This document shows positions 53,501 through 61,669 of a stretch of 64,000 nucleotides of DNA, one piece after another; the stretch's first letter is position 1, and each line of letters begins with the position of its first letter. Made by a program: the position numbers and the translations under genes. Under the pieces are notes generated by a model. It was not told the DNA's origin. It saw only the letters and a list, made by a program, of their open reading frames with translations, and made no database searches. The DNA lies in the NCBI GenBank assembly GCA_046349975.1, contig JAXMBH010000011.1:62001-126000 (forward strand), in the 5' to 3' direction. The DNA comes from JABDGM01 sp046349975. Lineage in GTDB: Bacteria; Planctomycetota; Planctomycetia; Pirellulales; Lacipirellulaceae.

Positions 53501-53914
53501 GGCCGCGACTACAATCTCATGGACTTCACCAACGCTGGCTACCGCAGCCTCTTCGCGATTAATACGATCTACCCGACGCTCGACAACTTTGAACTGGTAC
53601 AGCCAACCGGTGCCGGCGGGCGCCTTGTCATGAAGGACTACGTCTTGTCCTACGTTATCGGTCTCGCCGGCGACTTCAACCGCGACGGTGCTGTCGACAC
53701 CGCCGACTATACGTTCTGGCGAGAATACGTGGGCACATACTTCACCAACCAGGATTACGACGTCTGGCGTGCCAACTTCGGCCACACGATCGGCACAGGC
53801 GCAAGCTCCGATACCGCTGTGCCGGAACCGGCACGAGTGTCATTCCTCCTCATCACGGCAGCAATATCCATCAGCGGGCGAAGCCGCCGTGGCAATTCGC
53901 TTGCAGCGATCTAG
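50507..53914 (+). CDS. giant secreted repeat protein with dockerin-like segment and PEP-CTERM anchor
   Basis: A 1135-residue protein. The signal peptide is at about 14-38 (VVLGVLAGLLLLVLHALPARA). A globular N-terminal part (about 40-200) is followed by a long beta-solenoid region with autotransporter-like repeats ('LTLANATIDGILAAHQGQLVLNG', here noted by its LTLANATIDG and LVLNG landmarks; also GGLAISGGTAEV, GGLSALGGSQV, GGLTVDGGSTA). Towards the end are a dockerin-like loop (DFNRDGAVDTADYTFWREY), a second partial loop (YDVWRANFG) and a PEP-CTERM tail (VPEPARVSFLLITAAISI, then RSRR). ATG at 50507 is preferred to upstream in-frame starts since it directly leads the signal. GGAG lies about 11 bases upstream. 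It should be anchored by an exosortase and may form part of the outer matrix. Confidence 0.87.
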   Translation: MFDTQVEFNRITKSTVVLGVLAGLLLLVLHALPARAVERTLIWVANTGSQGPEDTPFGTLLGTTDVSSPPIWDIVGPNAAYANWYNTTAHAWASALPDADDTLVFAYSIATGNPRTNRDWTVKAVQFDYDPNIVTLDSHPPGGAYSRLTLTGDTPIDFIKIGTKATLNFDVKLDAASALINVAGANRYSHNDVSGNQLVIDGDFAAHSVTVDADELFSTSPPSVAFNGANFVTDGDLFVHGGHVSINGSNAASAQNLLLQNTNLALGGTLNVNQLRTTSTNSNAGVSSNGRGALQLRADTNGLSYIVSAGTLSIGVPLTAGRLAVAGDNVRFEGSPGAIINNNIVDMTISDGNLLFNRKPGSSLIGASLTVHSGASISTAQSEQFGNAAPISLQGNSSWAIGGTGVVETIGALSLGEGAQITRFGSLPRGSIQVPQMPTIAGSATIDANLDIGNNPFTFSPAAGQTITLNGILSGTSLNKSGPGALVIGPDAATFMTNLIFTGGTLDIQAPGFLNSAMNVSLAGGTTLKLNDTAQSLSSLAMAGATLSATSQSTRGSLTLSNTTIDFTGANFLDVDLAGGGLYEFNIQNIGPPIGGIPSSLTYGGRIRGPGLVKTGSGSLTLANATIDGILAAHQGQLVLNGTTSIGKFDIASSDFITVQPGVYDFGWLSTQKSLTLDQPTKLGRVTPVAGKTVTLSSIDLRNSAVVLDGPGNLNITASYGIASLAASSGKLAASGVAVDGGLAISGGTAEVSDSYFAGGLQLSAGNASLNNVTVSGLTLGSNGTLNLAGPLKIQPSATGPSIGSTTIDGLVTGNGGLFALQQSLKIGPHFSGSINSLSLTGGQLEYDPTPAPGHVNTLKLVGSSLRATTADIRGGLSALGGSQVQVAEAHISGGLTVDGGSTAQLVGDIVGSSSVKGASTLAYPFYANAQTRFANDVTFESGSTIQLGLHPQMFSTRFDFNGPVLIGQPQNYLYLLTGMDGKLKIDLSATPTDGLMGGRDYNLMDFTNAGYRSLFAINTIYPTLDNFELVQPTGAGGRLVMKDYVLSYVIGLAGDFNRDGAVDTADYTFWREYVGTYFTNQDYDVWRANFGHTIGTGASSDTAVPEPARVSFLLITAAISISGRSRRGNSLAAI

Positions 53915-53982
53915 GGAGTGGCAGCGAGTATACCTAGATAGCATAGAAATGCCTGTATATCCTCAAACGCCGAAAGTATTGC

Positions 53983-54012
53983 GCGTTTCCTGCTTTCGCT
54001 GAAACGCTAGAA
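53983..54012 (+). terminator. weak terminator-like hairpin after the giant PEP-CTERM gene
   Basis: GCGTTTC (53983-53989) and GAAACGC (54001-54007) pair perfectly around an 11-base loop, followed by TAGAATTTCTTAC. The T-content after the stem is poor. The 290-base gap to the next gene contains nothing else of note. Confidence 0.4.
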
Positions 54013-54206
54013 TTTCTTACTTCATCATCCTGATAATCCGGCCTTATTGATCAGCACTACCAATGATCGGCAATGTCGGCGAATGCCTTGGCAGCAGTGC
54101 GGATATTATCCGAATCGCTCACGTCTGGTTCGATACAAAATGCTCGGCTCTCCGCGGACGTCGTGACGGCGATGCTCTCACACCTCCACGACGCTGAATC
54201 CGCATT

Positions 54207-55460
54207 CTAAACAGCCAATGACTGGCTCGTGCAATGCCCCGAACCGAGCCGCTGCAACTCGCTGGCCATACGCGAAAGCTCACTCGCGGCCTGTTGCGAA
54301 TTGTTGGTGGCCTGCGTAGTGCTTTCGGCAGCTTGGGCAACCGCCGTAACGTTCTGCGCAATTTCCGCCGTTCCCTTCGCTGCTTCGCCCACGTTGCGAC
54401 TCATTTCAGTCACGGTGGCAGTTTGCTCTTCCACAGCGCTGGCGATCGTGTTGGAGATGTCATTGATGGCCGTGATGACCTGCGTGACCTGCTCGATCGA
54501 CTCAACGGCGTCGCGCGTATCGGTTTGGATTGCTTCGATCCGACGGCTGATATCTTCCGTCGCACGAGCTGTTTCTTTGGCCAGCTCTTTCACCTCATTC
54601 GCAACAACGGCGAAGCCTTTACCGGCCTCGCCTGCCCGCGCCGCTTCGATCGTGGCGTTTAAAGCGAGCAAGTTAGTTTGCTCGGCAATTGATGTGATCA
54701 CCTTGATCACATTGCCGATCTCGATACTGCTTTCGCCAAGTTTTGCGATCATCGCGTTCGCCTCGGAAGCGGCAGTAACTGCGCGCTCCGCGACGCGGGC
54801 CGACTCGGTTGCATTCCTGGCGATTTCGAGGATTGCCGCGTTCATTTCTTCCACGCCGGTGGCAACCGTCTGCACGTTCTTGCTCACTTGTTCGGCAGCT
54901 GCCGACACAACGTTGGCCTGCGCGCTCGTCTCGGAAGCATTCGACGCCATTTGAGAACTGACGGCAGTCAACTCTTCCGCGGCGGAGCCGAGCGAGTCGG
55001 CATTCTCGTTCACAGCCGAAAGGATTTGCGACATCTCTTGCCGCGCCTTCACCTGCGCCGTGACATCGGAGGCGTACTTTACGACTTTGAATGGTTTCCC
55101 GTTCGCGTCCATGATGGGATTATACGAAGCTTGGATCCAAATCTCTTTGCCACCCTTGCCGACGCGGCGGAATTCGCCCGCGACGTATTCACCGCGCGCC
55201 AACTTGGCCCAAAAGTCTCTATACTCCACCGTGTGCCGATACGAATCGTCGACGAACATCCCATGGTGGCGGCCCTGAATATCGCTCAACGTGTAACCCA
55301 ACGCGTTCAGAAAGTTATCATTTGCCGTACGAATCGTACCATCGAGGCTGAATTCAATTACCGCCTGCGACTTGTTGATCGCCGCCAGCTGCCCAATGTA
55401 GTCCGCCAACTGCTCGGCTGTGGGCCGGCGAGTCTTGCTCCATTTTAGTGAAAGTGCCAT
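54207..55460 (-). CDS. soluble chemoreceptor (MCP) with PAS domain
   Basis: A 417-residue receptor without transmembrane helices. An N-terminal PAS domain (about 20-130: IGQLAAINKSQAVIEFSLDG, ANDNFLNALGYTLSDIQGRHH, FRRVGKGGKEIWIQASYNPI) is followed by the MCP signalling coiled coil with the tip IAEQTNLLALNATIEAARAGE. GGAGA lies seven bases before the ATG. It is closely similar through PAS and signalling parts to the membrane receptor at 37321-39189, and both end in Ser-Leu-Ala-Val, so the two are recent paralogues. It senses an internal signal, perhaps redox or a small ligand bound by PAS; the signal is unknown. Confidence 0.92.
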   Translation of the reverse strand: MALSLKWSKTRRPTAEQLADYIGQLAAINKSQAVIEFSLDGTIRTANDNFLNALGYTLSDIQGRHHGMFVDDSYRHTVEYRDFWAKLARGEYVAGEFRRVGKGGKEIWIQASYNPIMDANGKPFKVVKYASDVTAQVKARQEMSQILSAVNENADSLGSAAEELTAVSSQMASNASETSAQANVVSAAAEQVSKNVQTVATGVEEMNAAILEIARNATESARVAERAVTAASEANAMIAKLGESSIEIGNVIKVITSIAEQTNLLALNATIEAARAGEAGKGFAVVANEVKELAKETARATEDISRRIEAIQTDTRDAVESIEQVTQVITAINDISNTIASAVEEQTATVTEMSRNVGEAAKGTAEIAQNVTAVAQAAESTTQATNNSQQAASELSRMASELQRLGSGHCTSQSLAV

Positions 55461-55981
55461 CGAGCGGTCTCCGTTTGTGAAGGTAATTGTGACAGATGAA
55501 TACTCGGAAGTCGTCTACCCATCAGCTATCAAGCCGCCGAAACAACCTGAGCGAATTTATCCATTGGCAACTCGACAACGGACCCGCGGTCAAGCAATCT
55601 CGGGCGTTCAAAATTTCTGCGTTACAACACTACGCCTCTACGACGATGAGCGAATCTCTGCAATCGCTCCATGGTGCGTCTAAGTGGGGGCGTGAGCGCA
55701 TTCTGTGTTTGGCGCCGATGTCGAGCGCCGGCGATTGTACGTGCTCGAAGACTGCACAGGCTCGGCGCCAAGCCTGGAGGCCTCAGCCAAGGTAGGTACG
55801 CGGACGAACTTTACGACGCCGTCGGCTGCGTCGCACGAGAAACCGTAGAATTCGATTCGCGCTTATCGAATGGAGAAATTCTCTATCGCGTCTGTGGCAA
55901 CGAGCGCCGAGGGGATGTCGAAGCAGCAAAGAATGCCACTATACGCAAAAATCGATAAAAAAGCGGCTCGTTTCGCCAAGC
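55461..55981. other. intergenic region, no gene seen
   Basis: About 520 bases between the soluble receptor and the frameshifted response regulator. Short frames lack starts and protein-like composition. The receptor's promoter should lie near 55470-55560; none is clear. Confidence 0.4.
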
Positions 55982-56573
55982 CTATTGGTGAACCAAATGG
56001 ACTAAACCAACAACCGAATCCACCTGTGTTTTCTTGAAGATGTGGAGTCGATGCTTTTCGACTGTGCTCGGGCTGATTGCGAGTTCTCGCGCGATTTGAG
56101 TCGTCTTCTTGCCAGCAACGAGCGCATCGAGAACTTCTCTCTCCCGGGAACTCAAGTCGGCAAGCTTTGCACCGACAACGGCGCGAAGCTCCTGCTTCAC
56201 AACCCATTTCGACATCAACTCGCGAACCGTTTGCGAGAGGTACGCATTGTCAAATGGTTTCTCAACAAAAGCGCTAACCTTATGATTGAATGCGCCGATT
56301 GCGTCGGAAACATTCGCTCGGCCGGATATCATCACAATCGGGATATCGGAGCTGTGGCGCCGAAGATTCGCTAGTAAATCCAAGCCGCTCATGCCAGTTA
56401 GTCGCAAGATCCACCACGATGCAGCCGAACCGCACGCTTTCATCATCGCGCAGTAGCGCCTCGGCGCAATCGTAGCAACGCACGGCTATGCCGTCCGATT
56501 CAAACAGGTGGCTGAGCAACAGCCGCATTCCCGGCTCGTCGTCGACGATTGCTACGCAATAGTTGTTTGGCAT
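55982..56573 (-). pseudogene. FixJ-type response regulator, interrupted by a frameshift in the receiver
   Basis: The receiver starts in one frame (NYCVAIVDDEPGMRLLLSHL, then CIVVDL, whose Asp is the phosphoacceptor). At about 56401-56406 the frame moves by +1 and continues as RLTGMSGLDLLANLRRHSSD, VMISG, VEKPF, then a LuxR-type helix-turn-helix (LSSREREVLDALVAGKKTTQ, STVEKHRLHIFKK). Removing one base from CTTGCGACT restores VVDLRLTGMSG. Intact it would have about 196 residues. It is divergent from the ethylene-receptor-like hybrid kinase and is a candidate partner of it. As written, the product stops a short way past the Asp. It could be a true pseudogene or a sequencing error. Confidence 0.75.
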
Positions 56574-56876
56574 GGCGATAGCGATTCGCCTCAATTGAAT
56601 GCAGTTGGCCCGGGCGTGTTGGTTAGCGACTTCTCTAGTAGCACCATAGCTTTAATCGGGGCTTTGTAGCGCCGCACATTACAAGCGCGCACTCCGAAAT
56701 CGTCCATGCGACAAGATGGACCGGCGACTAGGCCGACCTGCAAGATTGTCGTAGACAGCAGCCCAGTTCGACCGTCTGTCTGCCTAGCGTTTCGCAGCAA
56801 ATTCGTTAGCATCCGCCGCTAAATGAATCGCGTTATTGGATAGGCGAGCGTGCCTCGCTGTATTGAGGGTTCAACT
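56574..56876. other. divergent intergenic region between regulator and hybrid kinase
   Basis: About 300 bases that should contain promoters for the FixJ-like gene (-) and the hybrid kinase (+). A loose inverted repeat (CTTTGTA near 56661 and TTACAAG near 56679) is a weak regulator-site candidate. Nothing stronger is seen. Confidence 0.35.
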
Positions 56877-59504
56877 ATGCCAGGCGTCTTGTGGTGGCCG
56901 TTTGATACTTCCGGTTTCGTTCCGCGATGGCGTTGCGGTCACTGGTACGCCGAACTTGGCTGGCTGCATATTGTGTCCGATTCTCTGATTTGGCTCGCAT
57001 ATTTGGCGATCCCCGCCGTATTGATTTTCTTCTTGCGTCGACGACGCGACCTACCATTCCCCAGAATTATTTGGCTCTTCGGCGCATTCATTTTAGCTTG
57101 CGGAACATCGCACATCGTCGAAGCCATCATTTTCTGGTACCCGATCTATCGATTTGCCGGGCTTGTAAAGCTGGCGACCGCCGTTGTTTCCTGGCTGACT
57201 GTGTTCGCACTAGTGCCCGTCATCCCCAAGGCATTGGCAATGCGCACGCCGACGGAGTTGGAAAACGAGGTCGCGAAGCGCACCTCCGATCTATGCGAAG
57301 TCAATGCTTCGCTGCAACGCGAAGTTCAGGAGCGGTCGAAGGCTGAACGACAGTTGCGAGAACAGCGAGAGTGGTTCGAGGTGATTCTAAGGAGCATCGG
57401 CGAAGGCATTATAGCGACCGATGTGGATGGGCACGTTACTTTTGTAAATCCAGCCGCCGAGTTGTTGACCGGGCACTCCGCAGCCGATTCAATCGGGCAG
57501 TTGTTGGAACGTGTATTTCAAGCGCGGAGTGTATCGGGTCATGCAAACAAATCGCACGATGATGATAGCACAAACGAGACGGTCGCGAATCTATCCTCGA
57601 GTCACAAGCTTCTAACGTCAAAGGATGGCGTGAACCGCGTGGTGGAGTGTACAAAAACTCCAATCCAGATCGATGGCAGCTCTTTCGCAGGAACTGTGCT
57701 AACCTTCCGCGATGTCGCTGAGCGCATTGAAGCGGAGCAAGCGCTGCGAGAGAGCAGTCGTCGGTTCGAGGACACCGTGAACGCCATCAGCGATCTCTTC
57801 GTGGCCTTTGATCGTGACTGGAACTACACGTATATAAACCGAAAGGCAGCCGCCTTCACTGGCCACGAGCCTGAAGAACTGGTCGGCAGGAATATTTGGG
57901 AGTTGTTTCCCGAGGCGATTGGGAGCCCGCTTTATAATGAGATCACCGCAGCCGCTGCGACGCAGAAGATTTGCCAATTCGAAGCTTGCTACCAGAACCA
58001 ACGCTGGTACGAGCATCGCGCCTATCCACATGCCGGCGGCCTGTCTTTGTTTTCCTCTGACATCACTCCAAAGAAGCAGTCGGAAGAGATCTTGCGGCTG
58101 CGTGATCGTGCGATTAACGCGGCGAGTCAAGGGATCCTCATTGTTGATGCGGTTCGCGAAGACTATCCGATTATCTATGCCAGCCCAGGTTTCGCGCGGA
58201 TTACGGGTTATTCAACCGATGAGGTCATCGGGCGCAATTGCCGCTTTCTGCAGGGGACCGAGACGGATGCGGCTGCCGTCCAACGCATTAAAGACGCGAT
58301 TTACGCTGGGGAAGGTTGCACTGTCGAGTTGCTCAACTATCGGAAGGATGGCCGGCCGTTTTGGAACGAACTGTCGATCTCGCCAGTACTCGACGATAGT
58401 GGGAAATTGACGCACTTCATCGGAGTACAGGCCGACGTGAGCGCTCGCCGCGAACTCAGGGAACAGCTGCGACTTGCTCAGCGAATGGAGTCGGTCGGGC
58501 GGCTGGCAGGCGGGATCGCGCACGATTTCAACAACATGCTGACAGTTATCAACGGCTGCACCGATCTGGTTCTGAAGACATTGCCGCCGAACCATCCATC
58601 AGTGGCCTTGCTTAAAGAAGTGGAAAACGCAGGTGACCGCGCTGCGAGTTTGACGCGTCAGCTGTTAGCGTTCAGCCGCCAGCAATTGGTCTCGCCGCAA
58701 CGCTTGGACCTGAACGAGGTGGTCGCGGAAACCGAAACAATACTGCGCCGACTCATCGGCGAAGATGTTGAGCTATTTGTCGATTTACAGCCGGGCGGCT
58801 TAATAATTCACTCCGATCGCAGTCAGATCGAACAGGTGCTCGTAAACTTGGCCGTCAACGCACGCGATGCAATGCCCTTCGGTGGTCAACTTACAATTTC
58901 GACCATGACGCTGCAAGCACACGCATCGGCAGACAACAGGGCGGAGAATCGCACTCGCCAATACGCTGTATTGTCGGTTGCCGATACTGGCTGCGGATTC
59001 GATGCGACTACAAAGGACCGAATCTTTGAACCGTTCTTCACCACCAAGCCGAAAGGCAAAGGGACAGGTCTGGGCCTGCCAGTGGTTCACGGCATCGTGA
59101 CCCAAGCCGGTGGATATATCGAGGTAGTCAGCAAGCCAACGCAAGGAACTGTATTTAGAATTCATCTTCCGTTGAGCATCGACGCGCATCAGCCCCCAAT
59201 GGCTCGCGAGACTAAGATCGCCGATAGGGAACTGGCATTGGGTACCGAAACGATTCTGGTAGCTGAAGATCAGGCTGGCGTTCGGCAGTTCATCCGCGTG
59301 GTCCTTTCCCAATGCGGGTACGAAGTCTTGGAAGCATCGGATGGTATCGTTGCGATGAAATGCGCAGCGGCCCACCCAACACCAATTCATCTCCTAATAA
59401 CGGACGTCGTCATGCCGGGTACAAGTGGCCGTGAAGTTGGCTCGTCTGTTTCGCATACAGCACCCCGCGGCAGCTGTTCTATTCATTTCTGGCCACACAG
59501 ATGA
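56877..59504 (+). CDS. hybrid histidine kinase with ethylene-receptor-like domain, PAS and LOV domains (receiver frameshifted)
   Basis: About 875 residues as written. Three transmembrane helices (about 30-52, 65-90, 94-118) match the ethylene-binding domain of ETR1. All copper-site residues are in register: D35, Y42, I45, P46 (spacing of ETR1 D25/Y32/I35/P36), then I72, C75, H79 (ETR1 I62/C65/H69). PAS domains follow at about 165-290 and 295-400, then a LOV domain (about 415-525) with GRNCRFLQG (452-460; adduct Cys455), N487, N497 and Gln518, the canonical flavin contacts. HisKA has H549 in GGIAHDFNNML. The ATPase has NARDAM, DTGCGF and GTGLGLPVV. The receiver starts TILVAEDQAGV and has the Asp in TDVVMPGTSG, after which the frame is lost near 59435. 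ATG at 56877 follows GAGGGT by six bases; a GTG at 56850 is rejected. It probably senses ethylene or a copper/redox signal plus blue light. Confidence 0.9.
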   Translation: MPGVLWWPFDTSGFVPRWRCGHWYAELGWLHIVSDSLIWLAYLAIPAVLIFFLRRRRDLPFPRIIWLFGAFILACGTSHIVEAIIFWYPIYRFAGLVKLATAVVSWLTVFALVPVIPKALAMRTPTELENEVAKRTSDLCEVNASLQREVQERSKAERQLREQREWFEVILRSIGEGIIATDVDGHVTFVNPAAELLTGHSAADSIGQLLERVFQARSVSGHANKSHDDDSTNETVANLSSSHKLLTSKDGVNRVVECTKTPIQIDGSSFAGTVLTFRDVAERIEAEQALRESSRRFEDTVNAISDLFVAFDRDWNYTYINRKAAAFTGHEPEELVGRNIWELFPEAIGSPLYNEITAAAATQKICQFEACYQNQRWYEHRAYPHAGGLSLFSSDITPKKQSEEILRLRDRAINAASQGILIVDAVREDYPIIYASPGFARITGYSTDEVIGRNCRFLQGTETDAAAVQRIKDAIYAGEGCTVELLNYRKDGRPFWNELSISPVLDDSGKLTHFIGVQADVSARRELREQLRLAQRMESVGRLAGGIAHDFNNMLTVINGCTDLVLKTLPPNHPSVALLKEVENAGDRAASLTRQLLAFSRQQLVSPQRLDLNEVVAETETILRRLIGEDVELFVDLQPGGLIIHSDRSQIEQVLVNLAVNARDAMPFGGQLTISTMTLQAHASADNRAENRTRQYAVLSVADTGCGFDATTKDRIFEPFFTTKPKGKGTGLGLPVVHGIVTQAGGYIEVVSKPTQGTVFRIHLPLSIDAHQPPMARETKIADRELALGTETILVAEDQAGVRQFIRVVLSQCGYEVLEASDGIVAMKCAAAHPTPIHLLITDVVMPGTSGREVGSSVSHTAPRGSCSIHFWPHR

Positions 59505-59631
59505 CGCCGTTGTGCGCAACGGGATTCTGCATGATGATGTCGAATTCCTTGCAAAACCGTTCAGCGCTGCGTCACTCGCCGGCAAAGTGCGTGAAGTGCT
59601 GCAATCGCTACATAAACAGCGAAGCTCATAA
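59425..59631 (+). pseudogene. C-terminal half of the hybrid kinase receiver domain, displaced by a frameshift
   Basis: This frame overlaps the end of the kinase frame and reads VKLARLFRIQHPAAAVLFIS, then HDDVEFLAKPFSAASLAG, the second half of a receiver (conserved Ser/Gly after the strand and Lys in AKPF). The kinase frame moves by +1 near 59428-59440 in a spot where GAAGTTGGCT suggests loss of a short repeat. Together the two parts make a complete receiver of about 120 residues. Not expected to be translated separately. Confidence 0.7.
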
Positions 59632-60098
59632 GGTGGCGGTGTACGCGCCAATTTGTTCGCGACGAGGGTTCCTGTCAGTTGGCAACTGACCAAGCGGGCC
59701 CGGTAAGTCACCCCGACAAGAATCAGTGCCAGTGTGCTGCGCTCGCTGCAAACACTCGGGCGCGAACGCAATCGTAGTGTCATCGTCCACGCTTGCCGGC
59801 GCCTCGGTTTGTGCAATTCGATAACTCTAGATTACGCCAACCGCAGCGACTACGCCGCGAACTCCGGTCCCGTCTGTTGCGAATCGCCCATCGGCGATTT
59901 GGGGCAAAGGCCGAGAAGTCTCATCGATGCCAAGGTGTGCACAGCCAGCCATACCTGGTAAGCCATCAACCGGAGTTTCGCTTCTCAAGGTTGCTGGCAG
60001 CAGCACGATAACCGGCGTGTCCTAGCGCTATTGGCCCGCGCACGTATCGCTCTGCTGTTAGTGTGTGAGCGCACGCTCAATGCCTAAGCTTGCGCCGG
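59632..60098. other. intergenic region, no gene seen
   Basis: About 470 bases between the kinase receiver remnant and the convergent DUF4832 gene. No gene, clear terminator hairpin or repeat was found. Confidence 0.4.
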
Positions 60099-61514
60099 CT
60101 AGGGTGCACGAAACTCACCCAGCGTGAGCCAGCCCGGTGCGTCTGCGTCCTGCGTTTTGTTGGCGAATCGCACTGGCCTTCCTGTCGGCATGGTATTGGG
60201 CACCCGCACGGCAAGTTGGTACACACCAGCCTCGATTCCATGCACATCGAGCGCTTCCCCCCAAACTCTTGCTGGTTCGCCAGGCAGCAGCCCAGATAGC
60301 TTGCCAGTTCCCTTCCATATCCGCACGCATTTGCCCCCCGCAATCAGCGAAAATTCATTCAACCAGTCGTAATAGAATGGCGCGACACCGCGGTTCTCCA
60401 ATTCCGCGGCTACCCGCAACTGGCCCTCGACTGTTGGCCCGATCGTCACGGCGCGAACATGAAACTCATAGCCCATCCGCCGCACCTCTTCTTCCGCCCG
60501 CTGCCAGCGCTCGGGAGATACGTTCGCTGTAAACATGCCGCTGTCCATGAGCCAAGTCGCATGCGTCTCTTCGACGCATCGCCGAAAATCCTGCACCGCG
60601 GTCACGCCCGGTTGTCTATCGAATACGTGTCCCCAGGCCTCCGGACGAATTTCGCCGCCGATCGGCCGCGTCTTCCATTTGTCCAGCGCCTGCGGTCCGG
60701 CCGCTCTTAGAGCGGTCATGAAGAACCATTTGTCACTTTTTCGGCCAGTATCAAGTGTGGCCCAGGCAAACGAATCGTCATGGTAGCCAAACCGACGGTT
60801 GGCGTTCGGAGCATTCGCACTGCTCGTCGCAGCCGCCGGATATCGCAATAGAATTGGCGTGATGTGGAATGCCGCTTCGTATGCATCCATGACCTCAAGT
60901 TGCACTTCTTTGCTCGCGAAGAGCTCGGTCTTCGGATGTGTATGCCATTCGCCCCACTTTCCCAAGAGCCCTGCGGTAATGAAACCGAGCCGCGGATCAC
61001 CGTCGTAACGTTGTCCAAGAGCAGCGATGAAATCTCTCAATACGCCGCGCAACCTCCCGTCGCTGTAGTCGGGAGTGATATTTTCCATCGACCGATGATC
61101 GTCCTGATCCAAATACTTGTGGATCCGCAGGCCATCTTCAATCAGGAAGCGAGGTATGCCGTCCGTACGTCCTGGGAACTCAACAAAGATGCGGAACACG
61201 ACCTGATGACCTCGTGCGGCACACTTTTCAAGCAGCCTGTCGAGCGCCGTCCAGTCGTATCGATCGCGTGCCGTTACGATTTCCGAAAGCGGCAGATAGT
61301 TAAACTCTAAACTATGTGGAAAACCGTCATGTCGCCCGTGAGCATACGGAACAAGACCTTTGAGTGGATTGTCCGCGGGCGCCGGCGCGTACTCAAGAGT
61401 GTGAGTCACCGGCCCGGTGGCGTAAGTTGGGCACAAGCCGCAGCCCATCAGCAACAAGCCAATGATGATCCGACGTGAGACGAAGACGACGATCGTCAAC
61501 GGCAAAACGTTCAT
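60099..61514 (-). CDS. secreted DUF4832 (glycoside-hydrolase-like) protein
   Basis: A 471-residue protein with a signal peptide (about 14-33: RIIIGLLLMGCGLCPTYATG). The N-terminal part is a TIM-barrel-like domain (NPLKGLVPYAHGR, HQVVFRIFVEFPGRTDGIPRF, LGFITAGLLGKWGEWHT), as in DUF4874/DUF4832 proteins. A C-terminal beta-sandwich follows (about 330-471: FHVRAVTIGPTVEGQLRVAA). The 'LGKWGEWHTHP' segment carries the best catalytic-type acidic candidate. It is likely a periplasmic or secreted polysaccharide-active protein; the substrate is unknown. No strong ribosome site. It is transcribed toward the kinase gene. Confidence 0.8.
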   Translation of the reverse strand: MNVLPLTIVVFVSRRIIIGLLLMGCGLCPTYATGPVTHTLEYAPAPADNPLKGLVPYAHGRHDGFPHSLEFNYLPLSEIVTARDRYDWTALDRLLEKCAARGHQVVFRIFVEFPGRTDGIPRFLIEDGLRIHKYLDQDDHRSMENITPDYSDGRLRGVLRDFIAALGQRYDGDPRLGFITAGLLGKWGEWHTHPKTELFASKEVQLEVMDAYEAAFHITPILLRYPAAATSSANAPNANRRFGYHDDSFAWATLDTGRKSDKWFFMTALRAAGPQALDKWKTRPIGGEIRPEAWGHVFDRQPGVTAVQDFRRCVEETHATWLMDSGMFTANVSPERWQRAEEEVRRMGYEFHVRAVTIGPTVEGQLRVAAELENRGVAPFYYDWLNEFSLIAGGKCVRIWKGTGKLSGLLPGEPARVWGEALDVHGIEAGVYQLAVRVPNTMPTGRPVRFANKTQDADAPGWLTLGEFRAP

Positions 61515-61669
61515 TACAGCAAGAAATCGCTCTCTAACAGGCGTCCGGAGTGCAGATGCCTCTAGGGATTAAACTCGTCACCGAAATAAAAAGATTTCCG
61601 CCCCCCCAAAAAATCCGCAACAGCCCGCACATGCCTGAACATGCACATGCGAGCTGCATTCTCACACAG

